A DNA stretch of 64,000 bases from Enchytraeus crypticus (lineage: Eukaryota; Annelida; Clitellata; Enchytraeida; Enchytraeidae), in NCBI GenBank assembly GCA_905160935.1, contig CAJHZI010000818.1:2072001-2136000 (forward strand), written 5' to 3'. The notes under the pieces are model-generated. The model saw only the letters and a list, made by a program, of their open reading frames with translations. It was not told the origin of the DNA and did no database searches. Each line of letters begins with the position of its first letter. Position 1 is the first letter of the stretch. A program made the position numbers and the translations under genes. Below, in pieces: positions 1 through 12,600 of this stretch.

Positions 1-1800
1 CTGTATTATATTTATGATGCTGTGATTTGATTCGCAGTATATTACGAATTATTATGAATTATTACAGGTTCGTGGGATTTTACATATGAATATGGTATAT
101 CAAACAATTAATGTTTGATTAAATATCAAATAATTAAAAATCAAATGATCAAATAATTAAAAATCAAATGATCAATAAGTCATCCTTGATCAACCAACAC
201 CTGTCATGAACAGCGCATACAGATATATAGAACTTACAGAACATTAAGATCTGTAGTCATATTATTAGATTAATATTTCCGAGTAGGAGAATTTATCATA
301 AATAAAGTGGATGTCACCATTTTCCCAAACAATAAAATAAAATATTACACAATGAAATTCTATTCCATTTAAAAACAAAACAAAGGAAACAATTAATTCT
401 CGATACTTTTCAACTTACCAACTTGTATTACTTTTGATCTATATCAATATAAGAAAATACAATCTCGGTAAGTGAGATATGACACAACAAAATTAGAATT
501 GAGTTATATCGGAATTAGGAAGAGGCCAATAACATTGCATAACTGTTGTCATATAAAATTATGGTGGATGTTAGAAAGTGTCGATATCTCTGGAAATTTA
601 TTAAATATAGAATCATAGATATGGTAACATCGTTACACGGACAGGAGAGATGATATATTTAGACTATTCTTGCACTGAAATGGCTTAGGGGCTAAGGGCC
701 CTAAATTTGGTGCTCAGCCCCCCAACTTTTAGCCCTTTAATTGTCCGAATAAATATATGTAACGGGTAGAATCAAGTTCCCAAAGTTATCTTCCCCCCCT
801 CAATATAGGCCACATTCTTGTTCATGACCCTCGTCTCGACCCTAAAAGACCTATAGAAAATGAAGCTCCTTGAGATGGTAAAATTAAATATACACGTTTT
901 ACATATTATGATTTCATGAAAAATAACCCGTATGATTTCCAGAATATTTGCATCTGAACGCTGCCAGTGAAGAGATATCTTTTCAGAGAAATCTGACCAT
1001 GAGTGGCAACTTTTAGGCCTATAGTTAGGGGAGATAGGGTATGATAATATCTTGAGTATCATACTAATTCAATAGGACTTTGTATATATTATTATTGATC
1101 AGAGCTTCAAACGACCGTATAAGGCAACGAAGAAAATTTAGCATGCGTTATAAATTGCTCCTTTATTTAGGACCGCTTAATTTTAGCCTCAACAGGAAAC
1201 TAAAGTTAAAATTTTGCTTTAGCTCTAGCGTTGACTCTACTAATTAGCTTTGGCTTTAACTTCGTCTTTAATAATTAATACCTAATATGTAATATATTAA
1301 TATGTAATAATAACTAAGTTAATAACTGTCATTATTGCCGAAATCGACGGAATTGAAAATAACTATTTTCTGGAAACTGTGTCTGTCTATGAGCGAGGGA
1401 GGGGGTATGGAGATGCTAGGCTCGTAGGCTATACGGCACATCAAAGGGTTAGCGGTGTGACGGAGTCAACGGCTTGATAACCTTACTTCATCCGCTATAG
1501 GGCCTGGGTAGCTTGAGAAGTCGTAGCATCTCGTGCTAGCGCTTTATACACAACGCATGCTTAAACGCGCCTTATTTAATTTATTATAACGGCTGACAAT
1601 ATTTTGACACTATTCTGTTTTAGTTGTAAAATGGACCAAACTAGAATTGATAATATATTGTAGGCTGATTATAGAGGATAGCCGAATAGGCAATATAATT
1701 TAATTGAGAATAATTGTGATAGGCGGCGATATAGAAGTACTGTAAAAGTGAAGTACTATTGCATGAAGTTAATGAAACTTGTTTATAGAGTTGTGATATT
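1..1800. other. AT-rich intergenic DNA, no gene seen
   Basis: I see no coding exon, RNA gene or clear repeat in this stretch. It is AT-rich, with short homopolymer and trinucleotide runs. The only open frame of note (about 96 codons, minus strand, 772-1062) has no domain or composition suggesting a real protein. Confidence 0.5.
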
Positions 1801-1802
1801 AC

Positions 1803-1821
1803 TCATCTATCTCCCTTTCTT

Positions 1822-1857
<36 letters not shown>

Positions 1858-1895
1858 GTGTTTTGCTCTATTGGCAGGTCCAATGTACACATTAA
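1803..1895 (-). mobile_element. CT microsatellite plus retroelement 3' tail remnant
   Basis: A CT-rich microsatellite runs directly into a short motif, TTGGCAGGTCCAATGTACAC. The same motif follows CT runs at 61.9 and 62.8 kb. Reverse-complemented, it is the GA-tailed 3' end of a non-LTR element seen repeatedly in this window. Inferred to be a heavily truncated 3' tail. Confidence 0.45.
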
Positions 1896-1923
1896 TGTAT
1901 TAAAGCCAAGCAAGAGCACTAGG

Positions 1924-2048
1924 CTGGAGCCAGTGGCGAAGTCGGTAAGATACTCGGCCTCGGATCAGTATGTGCGGGTTCAAATCCTGGCTCGCCCGTC
2001 ACTGACATCGCTTTCGAGTGAGGCAACTGGCGTTAACCTTAGCTTTAG
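1924..2048 (+). mobile_element. tRNA-derived SINE, family 1 (plus copy)
   Basis: This segment has an A-box-like stretch (GGCGAAGTCGGTAAGAT) and a B box (GGTTCAAATCC) spaced as in a tRNA, so it looks like an RNA polymerase III promoter. Close copies lie on the minus strand at 43.05, 55.37 and 56.28 kb, with a fragment at 31.77 kb. A dispersed tRNA-like unit with a conserved non-tRNA tail (a CACTGACATCGCTTTCGAG block) is a SINE rather than a working tRNA gene. The parent tRNA is not identified. Confidence 0.75.
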
Positions 2049-2049
2049 C

Positions 2050-2980
2050 TTTACTTCTTTGTCAAATATCCATCTCATCTCGATAGCTAAACCATTTGCA
2101 CATTTTAATATGTAACCGTAAGCATAGTTAAATATAGTTGATGAGGTGGTTTTCCATTACCTTCCCTAATTCTTTCTTAGTCGCAAATACTGACACGTGG
2201 CGTTAACTGTTGGCTTTGGTCTATTTTACAATGCACAAGTTAGCTCGTAATTTACTTGAAATAACTAATTATTAAAGTGTATTTAATCTCCTTTGATGAT
2301 TTGGTTCTCTCTCCCGTTTGCACGTGCCGATTGAATTGAAGACTTTTTGAAGTTTATACTAATCCTATAGTATATCTTATAGTAGAGACGTAGACTAACA
2401 GATACTAGCTATTAATTAATGCTAATATTTGTATTTTAACACAGTATTAAATTCTGATCATTATATTTTAGAATGCCGTTCTGATAACGTTATCTTAAAT
2501 AATTCGATCGAATAATTTAACAATAGGCTAGCGCTTGTCAGAACAACGAAATATTCATAATTGAATAATAACTTAAAATGTAATAGGCCTACTATGAATC
2601 AATTTAAATAATCTGTTAATTATAAAATAAACGAGTGCATGGTTCTGTTGAAAGAGACTTAACTCTGTTACAGGTTGTTCTGTTACATTATTGAAACAAG
2701 ACGTTATTAAAGCTCATGTAAACTCGCGTTAATCAAGAGGATTAAATCTACTGATAGTTTGAAGCCTAGAATCTTAGTATCTACAGACAAGTGCAGTTTT
2801 AGGAACCGTTCTGATCCGATAGACACAATTCTGTGAGAAAATTCGATAGAAACGCGCTTACTAAATGAATTATAAATATTACAGGCTCTTTGTTTGTAGA
2901 TGACGTTGTTTTCTTGTTTGTTGAAATTAACTGACAGGATACTTTAGTGATATCATTTAAGTTATATTCAACATAATTTC
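2050..2980. other. AT-rich DNA upstream of serine-rich gene
   Basis: No exon or repeat is recognisable. Since the serine-rich gene appears to begin near 2991, this stretch may hold its promoter or a 5' untranslated region, but I see no clear TATA box or initiator. Confidence 0.35.
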
Positions 2981-2990
2981 TCGTGATAGG

Positions 2991-5900
2991 ATGGATAAAT
3001 CTATTAATAGTCTTGGTTGCGTTGAGGAGGGGCATGGAGGAACCCACTCCGACTGTTCTTCTGAGCGGTCGGGTGGCAGTACTCCATGTGCCCGCGATCA
3101 TGCCCGGGTTGATACCGTTGACTCCCCAGGAAGTCTTGTTTGTGCGGAAGGCGTCCGCAGCGACCGCGTCGTGTCGCCCCCTGGTCAGGGCCTGCGTGCA
3201 GGTGTGGGGCTGGTGAAGCCCGCGGGGAGAAGGAGCGCAATGGGGTTCATTCTGCGAGGCCGTGGCAGCGTGACGGACGTGGTGGGCACTGGACCAAGCC
3301 TGGTTCGCCCGCCCGTCCTCTTTGCCTCAAGGAGGCAAAGAGGACGGGCCCCTGCCTCCTTCCTCCTCACTCAGGCTCTCCTGCCGTTGAGCCCTCGATC
3401 CTCCTTCCCAGTCCGAGGAGGACTAGAGAGAAAGCGCTCTCATTTATCCACAGGGGTCGCGCCAGTGTGTATGATGATAGCTCTGCCCCTCAGGATACCA
3501 CCCCCGTCTGTCACCGTCTCCTGACCCCGGGGTGTCAGGAAGGTGCCGTTGAAGACCCACGTAGTCTCTCTGATGGAAAAGAAGCGCCTGTGTCTGACCG
3601 TTTCCCTGCAGATAAGTCTGAGAGCAGCACGTCTGCCACTGTACCACGTTCGCTGACTTCTTGTCACCTTTCACAGTCTCCCGCTGCCGCCACACGGTCG
3701 TCTGATGACGCTCATCTGTCTTCTGATAAAGCTGCCTCTTCATCGGTCTCTTCGCTGATATCACCCACCACGTTGTCCTGCATGTCTTCGACAGCTCCAG
3801 TCTTCGCTTCACTTGGATCCATTGACACATCTCCCAAGTCTAAGGAGGAAGCTGCTCAGAATGGCTGCTCAGCCAGCGGCGAGGCCCCACGTAAAGTCGA
3901 CCTGGCCTTCTTCGGTTCAGGTTGCCGAAAGGGCCTTTGGGTAAGGCGAAGAAGAGGAGGTCGAAGAGAAGGCGAGGAAAGAAGAGAGCGAAGAACTCTC
4001 CATCACACACGTCTGGATCTGATCTGTCTGAGATGGATATGTCACCCATGTCTGCTGACTGTACAGAGGAGAGCAGCACGTCTGCCGCTGTACTGGGAAA
4101 GTCGTGTTCTCAGACTTCTTTCCATCTTCCACAGACTTCTGCTGCCGTCACACTGTCGTCTGATAACAAGGTTCTGTCTTCTGATAAAGCTGCCTCTTTA
4201 TCGGCCTCTTCGCTGATTCCACCCACCGCGTTGTCCTGCATGTCTTCGACAGCTCCAGTCCTCGCATCACTTGGATCCATTGACACATCTCCCAAGTCTG
4301 AGGAGGAAGCTGCTCAGAGTGGCTGCTCAGCCAGCGGCGAGGCCCTGCGTAAAGTCGACCTGGGCATTCTTCGTTTCAGGTTGCCGAAAGGGCCTTTGGG
4401 TAAGGCGAAGAAGAGGAGGTCGAAGAGAAGGCGAGGAAAGAAGAGAGCGAAGAACTCTCCATCTCACACATCTGGATCTGATCTGTCTGAGATGGATATG
4501 TCACCCACGTCTGCTGACTGTACGGAGGAGTCGATGAGCTCACCAGTGCCTAACTTCTCATCTGACTGTCCCTCGTCCACTCTCTCTAGCATCGAGTCAG
4601 GTCACGTTGAGTGGTCTAACGAGGAAGGTTCCAGGAGCGGTACGGCCTCCAGTCTCTCGGTGCCTGACAATGTATTGTATTCCGTTCTATCGCAGTATGA
4701 GTCCTCAGACACTGACCCTGAGTCTGATTGGACGTGGACGGAAGGCGGATGTCCATGGACTCTTCGACTCAGTCCCATTCCATGATCCTGGACACTCCTA
4801 GCAGGGATTCAGCTGCAGGAGGTAATGACGTGAAAGAAGTTATAGCTCGGATGAACAGCGAAGAAACAATTATTGCGGATGCCAGTTTACCCGCTGCCGG
4901 ACCTTTACTAATCTTTCACCCAGTTAGGCTGGTGAGATCAGTTCCTGATAGTCTCAATACTGACGATGATGCCTACGACACATTACCACTGGATTCCAGC
5001 TCAGACTCTGATGACTCGGAACCCAGCGACTCAGAACTCAGCCGACGTATCGAATCCAGACTACCGTCTCTCGTACCAGTGATGACCGGTAGCGCCATCT
5101 CACTGAACGGATACCTGCAGAAGGTTAAGCAGAAAGCGCGCATAATAACTGTCGGAAAGAAAATTTTACTGAAAAAGTTCAAGAGATTTGTGAAAGGATT
5201 TTCGTCTAAGGTTAGTCCACTGGAAAGCGAGGAATCTTCTGAAGTGGATCAGCAGCAGTCGCTCGGCTCTCTTCCATCACACCGCCGCCACGAAAACACA
5301 TCGAAGAAAATCTCTCGACCCAGCTCTGCACCGCTTTGCAGAAAACTCTCGGACGAGTTTGAGGACGAGGAGGGAGAGTACGAGTCCTCAGTGTGTACCG
5401 ACTCTTCACTCACTTCTGGGGTGTACAACATAAACCCGTGCGAAGATCCGGATGAGGAATACCAGTGCCCTGATGACTGGGATGCAGAGTCGGGCTCTGA
5501 GCCAGCTGTCGAAGATAACGAGGACTATGAGGACGAGGAGGCTGATCACCTGGCGTGCTTGAGGCCTCGACCAGTGAGTAGGAGGAGAAGACTTGACCCA
5601 CATAGAGGGGATTATCGTGCTGAAATGAGGGTGTACAGAGAGTTCACTAATGCTTATGGTCCACTTGATTTCATAGAGGAGGAGGAAGGGGAAGTGGAGG
5701 AACACATAGAGTCTTTATCTGAACTCCCACCTCTGAACCCTATGACATCTGACCTCTCACCTCTGAACCCTACGAGCAGCTCTGGAGGAACAGCTCCTCT
5801 CTTGGCCTGGGCTGAGTCAGTGCTCGGCTCCTCTGAGGTGGACACTCAGCAGGTGGAAAGCACGATGAACGATCAGTCCTTTCCTTTCTGGAATTGGTTC

Positions 5901-6697
5901 TTCGAGTTTAAGGATAAAGACGGACACAGAAAGATACTTCGAGAACTGCGCAAAGAGGAACATGATGAGTATAGGTTGAGGCATAGGTTCCAGAGCCATA
6001 TACAGGAAGAAATTAGTATCGCCTATGAAATGGATAGGACATGGAAGGAACGATATGAAGGACCTGGAGAGAGTTCAGCAGATGGGATTGCGTGGGTGGA
6101 AGATGATGATGATACGATCAGGATAAGTCCACCGTGTGAGAAAGTCTCTGATAGTGTTCCATATGATGCTGACAGCGATCATTGTGAACTAACTATGGAG
6201 ACGACTGGAGTTGCTAATAGCTCTGAAGGAGATGCAGCAGTTAGTGAAACATTGGAAATCAATCCCATGGTAGAGGAGGAGGGGAAGATTGAGGAGGAGT
6301 TGGGTGTTGATTGTGAGCCCGTCATGCGTGAGTCATCACCATTCCATCCTCTGGGAATAATGCCACACTGGGACTTCGGTCCATTGGAACATATCAGCAA
6401 ACGAAAGCAGAAATTCCTGAGAGCTCGGGAGAGGAACCTATCACAAAGCAGACGTATGGCCTGGAAGGCCGATGTGACGGCATGTAGCGGCTGTGGGGAG
6501 GTAGCTTGCAGCAAAAGGGTGACAAAGAAACTGAAGAAACTCGAAAAGAAGGTTAGGAAGCTTCAGGGAAAGGTCTGCAGGACGGAAGACTTCCTGGGAT
6601 CATGTGCTGCAGGAGGCGTGAGTCTGTCTACTGTGAGAGGAGCGATAGCGAGTAGATATCTTGTCAGTCAACGATCCTCCCTGTCTAAAGCCATTAG
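2991..6697 (+). CDS. Exon A of serine-rich gene, with frame breaks
   Basis: GC-rich sequence stands out from AT-rich flanks. The best coding frame changes three times: a frame from ATG 2991, then the frame open to 4216, then 3922-4785, then 4728 onward. Each change has the sense of one missing base. The last segment is the longest and cleanest: acidic and serine-rich runs (DSSSDSDDSEPSDSELSRR), a Glu-rich middle, then a Cys-containing basic patch (CSGCGEVACSKR) followed by a Lys-rich helix-like stretch. The exon probably ends at AG|GTATTT (6697); an alternative donor is GC|GTGAGT at 6617. Beyond 6697 the open frame enters TCAA-rich repeat and is unlikely to be coding. Confidence 0.5.
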
Positions 6698-9600
6698 GTA
6701 TTTAACAATCAATCAATCAAACAATATAAATCAATCAATAAGTATATTAATTATTCAATCGTTTAAATCAGTCAATGAAATCAGGCAGTCAAATCAAAGG
6801 AAGAAATCAAACAAATAAACCAATCTGATAAATAATTTGTTTCAGTTAAATCAATGAATAGTATCAATCAGTCAGTTAAATCAATGAATAGGATCAATCA
6901 GTCAGTTAAATCAATGAATAGTATCAATCAGTCAGTTAAATCAATGAATAGGATCAATCAGTCAGTTAAATCAATGAATAGGATCAATCAGTCAGTTAAA
7001 TCAATGAATAGGATCAATCAGTCAGTTAAATCAATGAATAGGATCAAACAGTCAGTTAAATCAATGGCTAAGATCAACCAGACTGAACCATTCATTTAAA
7101 TCAATGTATAGGATCAACCAGTCAGTTATACGTTATGTTATGTTGTGTTATGTTATTCTATGTTATGTTGTGTTATATTATGTTGTGTTGTGTTATACAT
7201 AAGATGTTATGTTTTATGTTGTATTATGTTATGTTATGTATCTATGTGTATATGATGGGCGTTTGTTTTACAATCCAGGAGGCACAACGATATATGCCTC
7301 AGTTGCCACGCCTCTCTCTCTGGGTACCAGGCCATTCCTGAAGCTGTCAGTCAGTCGGTAAGCTCCGTCTCTTCTGCCTCTGATACCACGCCCACCAGCA
7401 CAGCAGCTATGCTGAGCAACGCCTCTTCTGCTACTGACACCACGCCTACTAGCTCTGCCCCGTCCTTTGGAGCCAGTCACGTACAGGTGGCTAGTCTAGA
7501 AAAGCAGTCAGTGCCTAATGGCATCATGAACGACGATCAGCCCAGGCTAAACTGGTTAGAACTTGCTAATCAATCAATAAATATTTAGTTATTAGTTATA
7601 ACTAAGTATTTGTTTGAATCATGTAGTTAATCAATCAGTCGAGCTTTCGATTACTAAGTTTGTCAGTCTAATGCAGGCAATTATTTAAATAATAATCAAG
7701 TTAACATTTCGATCAATCAGTCAATCAAAAAGTCTGCTAATTGTCAATCGTTTAAGAATTCTAAGCTGCTGGCAAATTTCTCGTTCTGTCATTTTGTCAA
7801 TCAGTCAGTTACTACCATGAACATAATAACGCAACAACAATTAGAGTGCTACTGTCGTCGATGTCAACATCGATCACTACTATCAATTATACCTATAGAC
7901 TCTGTTCAAATTAATTTTGTCAATCATCTCATTTAGATTTCTCAATTCTTAATCCCCTTCTACTTACATTTGCTATTTATATTAGTGATTTTATTCTTTC
8001 GAGTTTGTGTTGTCAATATAAACTCGGATCTAACGCTGAGATTGAGTGCGTGCTGCACTCTGAGGTAAATATTTAATTTAGTTGATGATCTCTGCGCAGT
8101 TTTTAAATGATTCTAGTTTTGAATTTTTGTACTTTGTCAACTATTATGTTTATACACTGATGGTATTTAATAACGAAGATAGAATTGATCACCTATACTA
8201 CATAGCTCAATCCATTGATTTGCTTGTCTATCATATTATATTGTATTAAAACAACTTCTGTTAGAGTTTTACTATCCTCTATGGATAGTTTTTACTATCT
8301 TCTATGGATAGTAATACTTTAACTATCGGACATTACTATAATTAATTAATTACTTTAATTATCATAACGCATTGTTTACAGTCGTGTGGCTGAGAAGGAA
8401 ATGGACAAGCTCCTGACTAAGAAGGAGAAGCTGAAGGAGCGATCGGCTCAGCTGGAGGGTTGGATAGAGGGAAGGGGTGTCTCTGCAGTGAGGAAGTTCT
8501 GGGTGAGGCATCAGCTAAAACATGTTGAAAAATCATACGCTAAGGCTTGCTGGTGAGTAGCTTCCATTAAAACTTGTTAGATGAGATTTAGGTATTTGTT
8601 TAGATGTTTATTTACTTGTAAATAAACTTACTTGTTTATTTAGTTGGTTATTTACTAGCAATACATGAAATGATTGGACAACACTTTACATACAGCGAGA
8701 TAGAGAGTCTTAGAGATATGTGACGCTGTGAATTGATAGGAAAGAATGAGATCAAGAGAAGCATTGCTAAGATATAGGGATCTATTGTATTTGTGAAAGT
8801 AAATTGTCTTGCATTTACCAGCATTTAAGCCTTTATGGCTAACAAGTAGTAGGATATTAGATGAATTATTTTGATTTAAGTTGTAACTGAAACTGAAATG
8901 TGAGATTAATCCTTTATTGTTAACAAATAGTAGTTTATTAACTGATTTATTTTGATTTAAATTGTAACTGAAACTGAAATGTGAGATTAATCCTTTATTG
9001 TTAACAAATAGTAGTTTATTAACTGATTTATTTTGATTTAAGTTGTAACTGAAACTGAAATGTGAGATTAATCCTTTATTGTTAACAAATAGTAGTTTAT
9101 TAACTGATTTATTTTGATTTAAATTGTAACTGAAACTGAAATGTGAGATTAATCCTTTATTGTTAACAAATAGTAGTTTATTAACTGATTTATTTTGATT
9201 TAAGTTATAACTGAAACTGAAATGTGAGATTAAGCCTTTATGGCTAAGAAATTGTAAATTATGAAATGAAGTATTTTGATTTAAGTTGTAACTGAAACTG
9301 AAATGTGAGAATAAGTCTTTATGGCTAACAAGTAGTAGGCTATTAAATGAACTATTTTTATTTAGTTGTAACTGAAACTGAAATGCGTATTGGAGAGAAA
9401 TGAGAGGTGGAGATCCAATGCAGATTTTCACACATGTGAGGAAATTAAGCCATTATGGCTGATTGCTTGTCATTAAATGATTTATTTATGTTATTATTAA
9501 ACTGAACGGTAGAAAGTATATGAAGATGCTTGGAGCCAATGGGTGCTGACGATTAGATTCAGCTAAATTGTAAATTGTATTTTCTCATTGGAAGACCTTG

Positions 9601-12600
9601 ATGAATTTGTGATGCTGTGCAGGATTGAATTTATTTGAATGTCATTTCTAGTGTATAATATGATATTAATATGATATTGTAATATAGTTTACGATATGAT
9701 CTAATTGTGTATTAATGAACTTTGTTAGGATATTATGTATAATATCTGATATTATCATCTAATTTACTATAAATTGTGCTAAATTCCTAATATAGTTCCG
9801 AATTAGCCAGCTAATTGTTGCATTTACTAAATTGGAGCATTATTTGTGCAAGTTGAATAAATGCATACCTATCAGGTATGACCTCGAGTGTAAATGATTT
9901 CATAGAAATGTGCGGGCAGACGCTAAATGAAGCTGTTGAGGAAGTGATCAAATATTTTTGCTGATATTTCTGTTCAGAAATATTTGTTTTGACTATCTAA
10001 ATGCATTATATAACCACAACAAATAGATTGCTACTGTCGTCTACAACATCATGGAGCACAATCAATTTTGAACTAATGATTCTTCTTATTATTGAATTCA
10101 ACTTCTCTCTCATGATTTATAATTATTTATAATTTTATTTATAATTATTTGCTATTTGATTTATTAATTATTTTATTGGATAAGATTTTTTTTTTTTTTT
10201 TTTTTATATGCTGAACGAATTTTATATTGATATGCTAATCTAAAACCATAGTGTCAACCTTTCAGCGTACATCTCTTGTATTTTGTTTGAGGAGACGACA
10301 AACGTTCAGTGTCTAGTCTATTTATTTCTAATGTTTGTTCAGTTGTAGCACAAGCATGATCATGTGAAAATCATTGAGGAGTCCATGCCATTGTTATTGA
10401 ATTCTTCTAGGGAAAGGCGTCATTGATTGCACTTAGCAGAAATATTAATGATATTAGTTAAAGTATGCTTTACCATACAATTGGAAGTGAAACTGGACAT
10501 GGAGTTAAATTAAAATGTTAAATGCTTTACTGACATTCTGAACATAATTGTGAAGTCTTTTGCTTATATAGTCTTTGTACTTATGTAGTCATTCTACTTA
10601 TATAGTTTTGTGCTTATGTAGTCTTTTGCATATATAGTCATCCTACTTATGTAATCTTTCTACTTATGTCGTTTTTTGCTTACGTTGTCTTTCTACTTAA
10701 GCAGTTTTTTGGTTATGTAGTCTTTCAACTTATAATGATGTTTTTTTGCTTATGTAGTATTTCTACTTATATAGTCTTTTGCTTATGCAATCTTTCTGTT
10801 TATGTAGTTTTTTGCTCTACTTCTAAACAATAAGCAAGTTCTACTGATTAATTCTAAACCCTAGATATATATTTGATAATACGTATTACTTATGATAATA
10901 GCTGTGATATGAATATAACTATGATCAATTTGTAATTTGATTGTGATTATGACTCCGAATGTCAGATGAATCACAGCTCTGGTCATAGAAACCTCTGAAC
11001 ACTTAAATTTATCTGTTACGTTTTGTTTCTAGTCTGTGTCATGATCAACTACTGTCATTATTATACTCTCTGTCTCTCTCTCTCTCTCTCTCTTTCTCTT
11101 TCTTTGTGTACTGCCCGTTGGCAGGTCCTTACCATATAACTCCTCATATTTCTATTCTCTGCTTTTCTATTAGTATCAAAATAGGAATTAGTTATCAAGT
11201 GATCCAGCATGCAAAGTCTCGTTCATCCTCTAACATTTTTTCCTTCCATTCTTCCTTTAATTACCTCTTTTAGTAAACCATTTCCTCTCAGTGCAGGACC
11301 TGTTCATTTCTTCTTTCTGTTCCTTATGCTATTTATCATTATTTTATTATACTGTCAACTTTATTTCTGTGCTTACTTCGTTCATAAAATAGACAAGATA
11401 GTAAGTAGACTATAATGTAAAGATTTGATTGTCAAGCGCCTCTGATAGGGCCCAAGTTATTTATCAACTTAGCATTTAGAGAACTTGTCGATTTTTATAA
11501 GTGAATGTTGAAGAATTTTATAACTCGAAAGAAATAAGTTAAAAATCTACAATTTTTGTAATTTTAATCTGTTCTTGAACAAGTCCCGATTTAAATTTGA
11601 ATGTGAAGAAGATCCTGTTAGTAGACGTAGTCTCATAGATTTATCAGCATTAGGACTGACATACTGGGTGAACTACAACAACATCTATGTGGAGGCGTGA
11701 CCACATGTGATTGATGTGTCAGTATCACGTACTAACACCTTGGGTGAACAACAACAACATCCTGTGAGGAGGCGTGGCCTCATAGGATAGACTGTCAGCA
11801 TCACGACTGACCTGGGCGAACAACAACAACAACTCTGAGTCATCGTTCTATTGAATATGCGTTGTATTGAGTTATGTTGATTTGTATTGTATAATGGTTT
11901 TATTTTATTATATGGTATTGTATGTGTTTTGCATTAAGTTTAGTATTGCTTTTCACTGCAATAATTTGTATTGCATTGTGTGCACTTGTATTGTGCAGCG
12001 TGTGGTTAGTATTGAGATTGTATTCTGTGTATTTGTATGGCATCATATTGTATTGATCAGCGTCTGCTTTTTATTGAGTTTTATTGTATTAGGTTGCATT
12101 TTACATAGTACTTTATATTGAGTTGTGTTGTGCTAATTAACCTACATTAAAGTCTAAGTTGTTGACTTTTTCACTTTTACTTCGCAGGTTTTAATGTATA
12201 TAAAACAGGAACTGAGAAAGACTATTTTTCTCAAGATATCGGCCTCATAAAGGTCAAGGTCATTAAACATAGCTTTTAGTGTAGGAATTAACTTGTTCAT
12301 TTAGGCATGCTTTTTAAAAAGCGTTAAAGACCTGTGAATAAGAATATATATACCGTGGACCTACCATGTGTCTGAGCACTAAAGAGAAATACTAATTGAA
12401 TGTCTGGGTTTGTTTCCTGTTTACTAAACAGTCGACTGTCGGCACTTGAAGCTTCCTTGTTACAAGTTCTCCCGTCTCAGCATTCCCTTCCGTCTTCCTC
12501 TAGTGACGACCCTGTACCGTCATCATCGTCTTCTAGCGACGAGCTGCCTTCTCGCCATCATCTCCCAGTTCCTCCGTCTAGCGTCGAATGCGGGCAGGTC

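Noticed and set aside
1924-2048. A functional tRNA gene
   Set aside because: A and B boxes are present, but the unit is dispersed with a non-tRNA tail, and I could not form a full acceptor stem.
6698-6818. Extension of the serine-rich frame to the stop near 6818
   Set aside because: After 6697 the frame runs through TCAATCAA repeats that continue into a minisatellite; a donor at 6697 in the right phase explains the end better.
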